From: Methylobacter sp. KS41
GTDB lineage: Bacteria > Pseudomonadota > Gammaproteobacteria > Methylococcales > Methylomonadaceae
NCBI GenBank assembly: GCA_002862125.1
Contig: PHSP01000001.1
Coordinates: forward strand, 124,001-188,000
Length of the DNA stretch: 64,000 nt
Reading direction: 5' to 3'
The notes below the pieces were generated by a model, which saw nothing but the letters and a program-made list of their open reading frames with translations, did not search any database and was not told the origin of the DNA. Of this stretch, positions 63,458 to 64,000 are shown in pieces. A program made the position numbers and the translations under genes. Every line of letters starts with the position of its first letter. The first letter of the stretch is position 1.

Positions 63458-63516
63458 TGGTACCGAGGGCCGGAATCGAACCGGCACGATGTCACCATCA
63501 CCGGATTTTGAATCCG
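63458..63516 (-). other. tRNA-Leu(CAA) 3' fragment, attachment site
   Basis: The minus strand gives the anticodon arm cggattcaaaatccg (loop ttcaaaa, anticodon CAA), a long variable arm with stem gatg/catc, a T-arm gccggttcgattccggc and cctcggt-A-CCA. The 5' half (acceptor, D-arm) is absent: upstream bases are unrelated AT-rich DNA. Such a 59-base tRNA 3' end between two integrase genes is an att junction; the intact gene should lie beyond the window. Confidence 0.85.
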
Positions 63517-63629
63517 ATTAAGTCAAAACATCACAACACTTAAAAACAAACAATAACAAACTAATCAAAAAGTTAGCCTATTTAGCTTGTTGTCAGTTAT
63601 TGCCAATTATTACACTTTTTTATATTCAA

Positions 63630-63660
63630 TTGCGCCAAAATTGCGCCATAAGTGTATAAT
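63630..63660 (+). promoter_or_regulatory. Promoter candidate for the second integrase
   Basis: Perfect -10 tataat at 63655-63660 with ttgcgc at 63630 (19-base spacer, longer than ideal). The attgcgcca motif is repeated at 63629 and 63640, which may be a regulatory site. Confidence 0.4.
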
Positions 63661-63741
63661 GAAACCCTAGAAAAAAAGCGGCCTCGCAGGTGTACCACCA
63701 CCAAGCAAGGCCTTACCACTAACTTAATTCGGGGTTAAGCA

Positions 63742-63822
63742 ATGGCTATAAGCATCATATCAGAAAGCCGGTTGTTATCCCATAGGAACAACCATGGCAA
63801 CTATCACAGAACGCACAGATAA
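63742..63822 (+). CDS. Putative 26-codon leader ORF overlapping the second integrase start
   Basis: ATG 63742, preceded by GGGG, opens a 26-codon frame (MAISIISESRLLSHRNNHGN...) ending TAA 63822, 29 bases inside the integrase gene in another frame. It may couple or attenuate integrase translation. No homology; could be chance. Confidence 0.25.
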   Translation: MAISIISESRLLSHRNNHGNYHRTHR

Positions 63823-64000
63823 AGACGGAAAGCCGCGTTATAAGGCGGAAGTTCGTTTAAAAGGCTATCCCGCACAAACGGCAACATTTAAAAGAAAAAC
63901 AGACGCCAACAAATGGATTCAAGATACTGAATCAGCAATCAGAGAGGGGCGACACTTTAAAACAGCGGAAGCAAAAAAACACACCTTTGCCGATATGGTG
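63794..64000 (+). CDS. Second tyrosine-type integrase, 5' part (runs off window)
   Basis: From ATG 63794 (AGGAACAACC before it) the frame is open to the window end: MATITERTDKDGKPRYKAEV, KTDANKWIQDTESAIREGRH, then KKHTFADMV. This is the arm-binding N-terminus of a phage-type tyrosine integrase, different from the P4-type one at 62035. It marks a second element beyond the tRNA-Leu fragment. Confidence 0.8.
   Translation, partial: MATITERTDKDGKPRYKAEVRLKGYPAQTATFKRKTDANKWIQDTESAIREGRHFKTAEAKKHTFADMV

Noticed and set aside
63458-63516. A complete tRNA-Leu gene
   Set aside because: The acceptor 5' strand and D-arm are missing; only the 3' half from the anticodon arm is present.

Overview
The window reads as a chromosomal segment of a gammaproteobacterium. 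The blocks envC / yibN-type rhodanese-secB-gpsA, cstA-ybdD and ychF next to a tRNA fit that class. The general gene content resembles aerobic methanotrophs of the Methylococcales, but that placement is inference: no methane-oxidation gene lies in the window.

Left third (1-23 kb, housekeeping and envelope). A partial apbE and a membrane-anchored HIT protein are followed by a Mla-type lipid ABC transporter operon (STAS-fused mlaE, mlaF, mlaD, PqiC-like lipoprotein). Next comes a short graveyard of IS3 and IS66 remnants. An mdtA-mdtB-mdtC operon with its own NodT-type outer-membrane channel follows on the minus strand. Then there are a Spy-like protein, a solitary DUF2235 alpha/beta-hydrolase, an MFS/CDF transporter pair, a MITE-like inverted repeat and a half-size TSUP protein.

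Centre (23-38 kb). The most interesting block is a minus-strand operon-like array: a 52-codon small ORF, two tandem SulP anion transporters, then hyfB-, hyfC-, hyfE-, hyfF-, hyfG- and hyfI-like genes. The HyfG-like subunit has lost the CxxC pairs that hold the NiFe site while the HyfI-like subunit keeps its iron-sulfur cysteines. It therefore looks like an energy-converting-hydrogenase-related (Ehr-type) proton or ion pump, not a hydrogenase. Two unlisted small ORFs (33 and 26 codons) fill the gaps after hyfB and hyfC with stop/start overlaps, and the 33-codon one is coupled at both ends. A DUF3096 protein and a PAS-PAS-GGDEF-EAL protein follow.

38-44 kb is a decayed island. It holds an IS21 element (istA intact, istB frameshifted and truncated, unusual double block of end repeats), several unrecognised genes including an overlapping pair and one with an A8 frameshift after its start, a truncated PLD-type gene and the last 60 codons of an integrase, all ending at a tRNA-Met(CAU).

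44-57.5 kb is conserved core: ychF, a DedA protein, cstA-ybdD, an overlapping FAD-oxidoreductase/methyltransferase pair (possibly a split MnmC-like tRNA modification pair), ppnP, a NYN protein, ctpA and envC. A gpmI remnant sits where gpmI is expected, then an ArsR repressor of the dithiol (BigR/SqrR/YgaV) kind with a palindromic operator, a rhodanese, secB and gpsA.

57.5-64 kb is mobile: a complete IS5-family element, then a roughly 5-kb integrated element with no packaging genes (integrase, AlpA, DUF927 ATPase, small protein). Two clusters of a 9-bp iteron-like repeat lie at the two ends of the DUF927 gene. This element abuts the 3' half of a tRNA-Leu(CAA) gene, beyond which a second integrase begins and runs off the window, so two elements appear stacked at one tRNA site.
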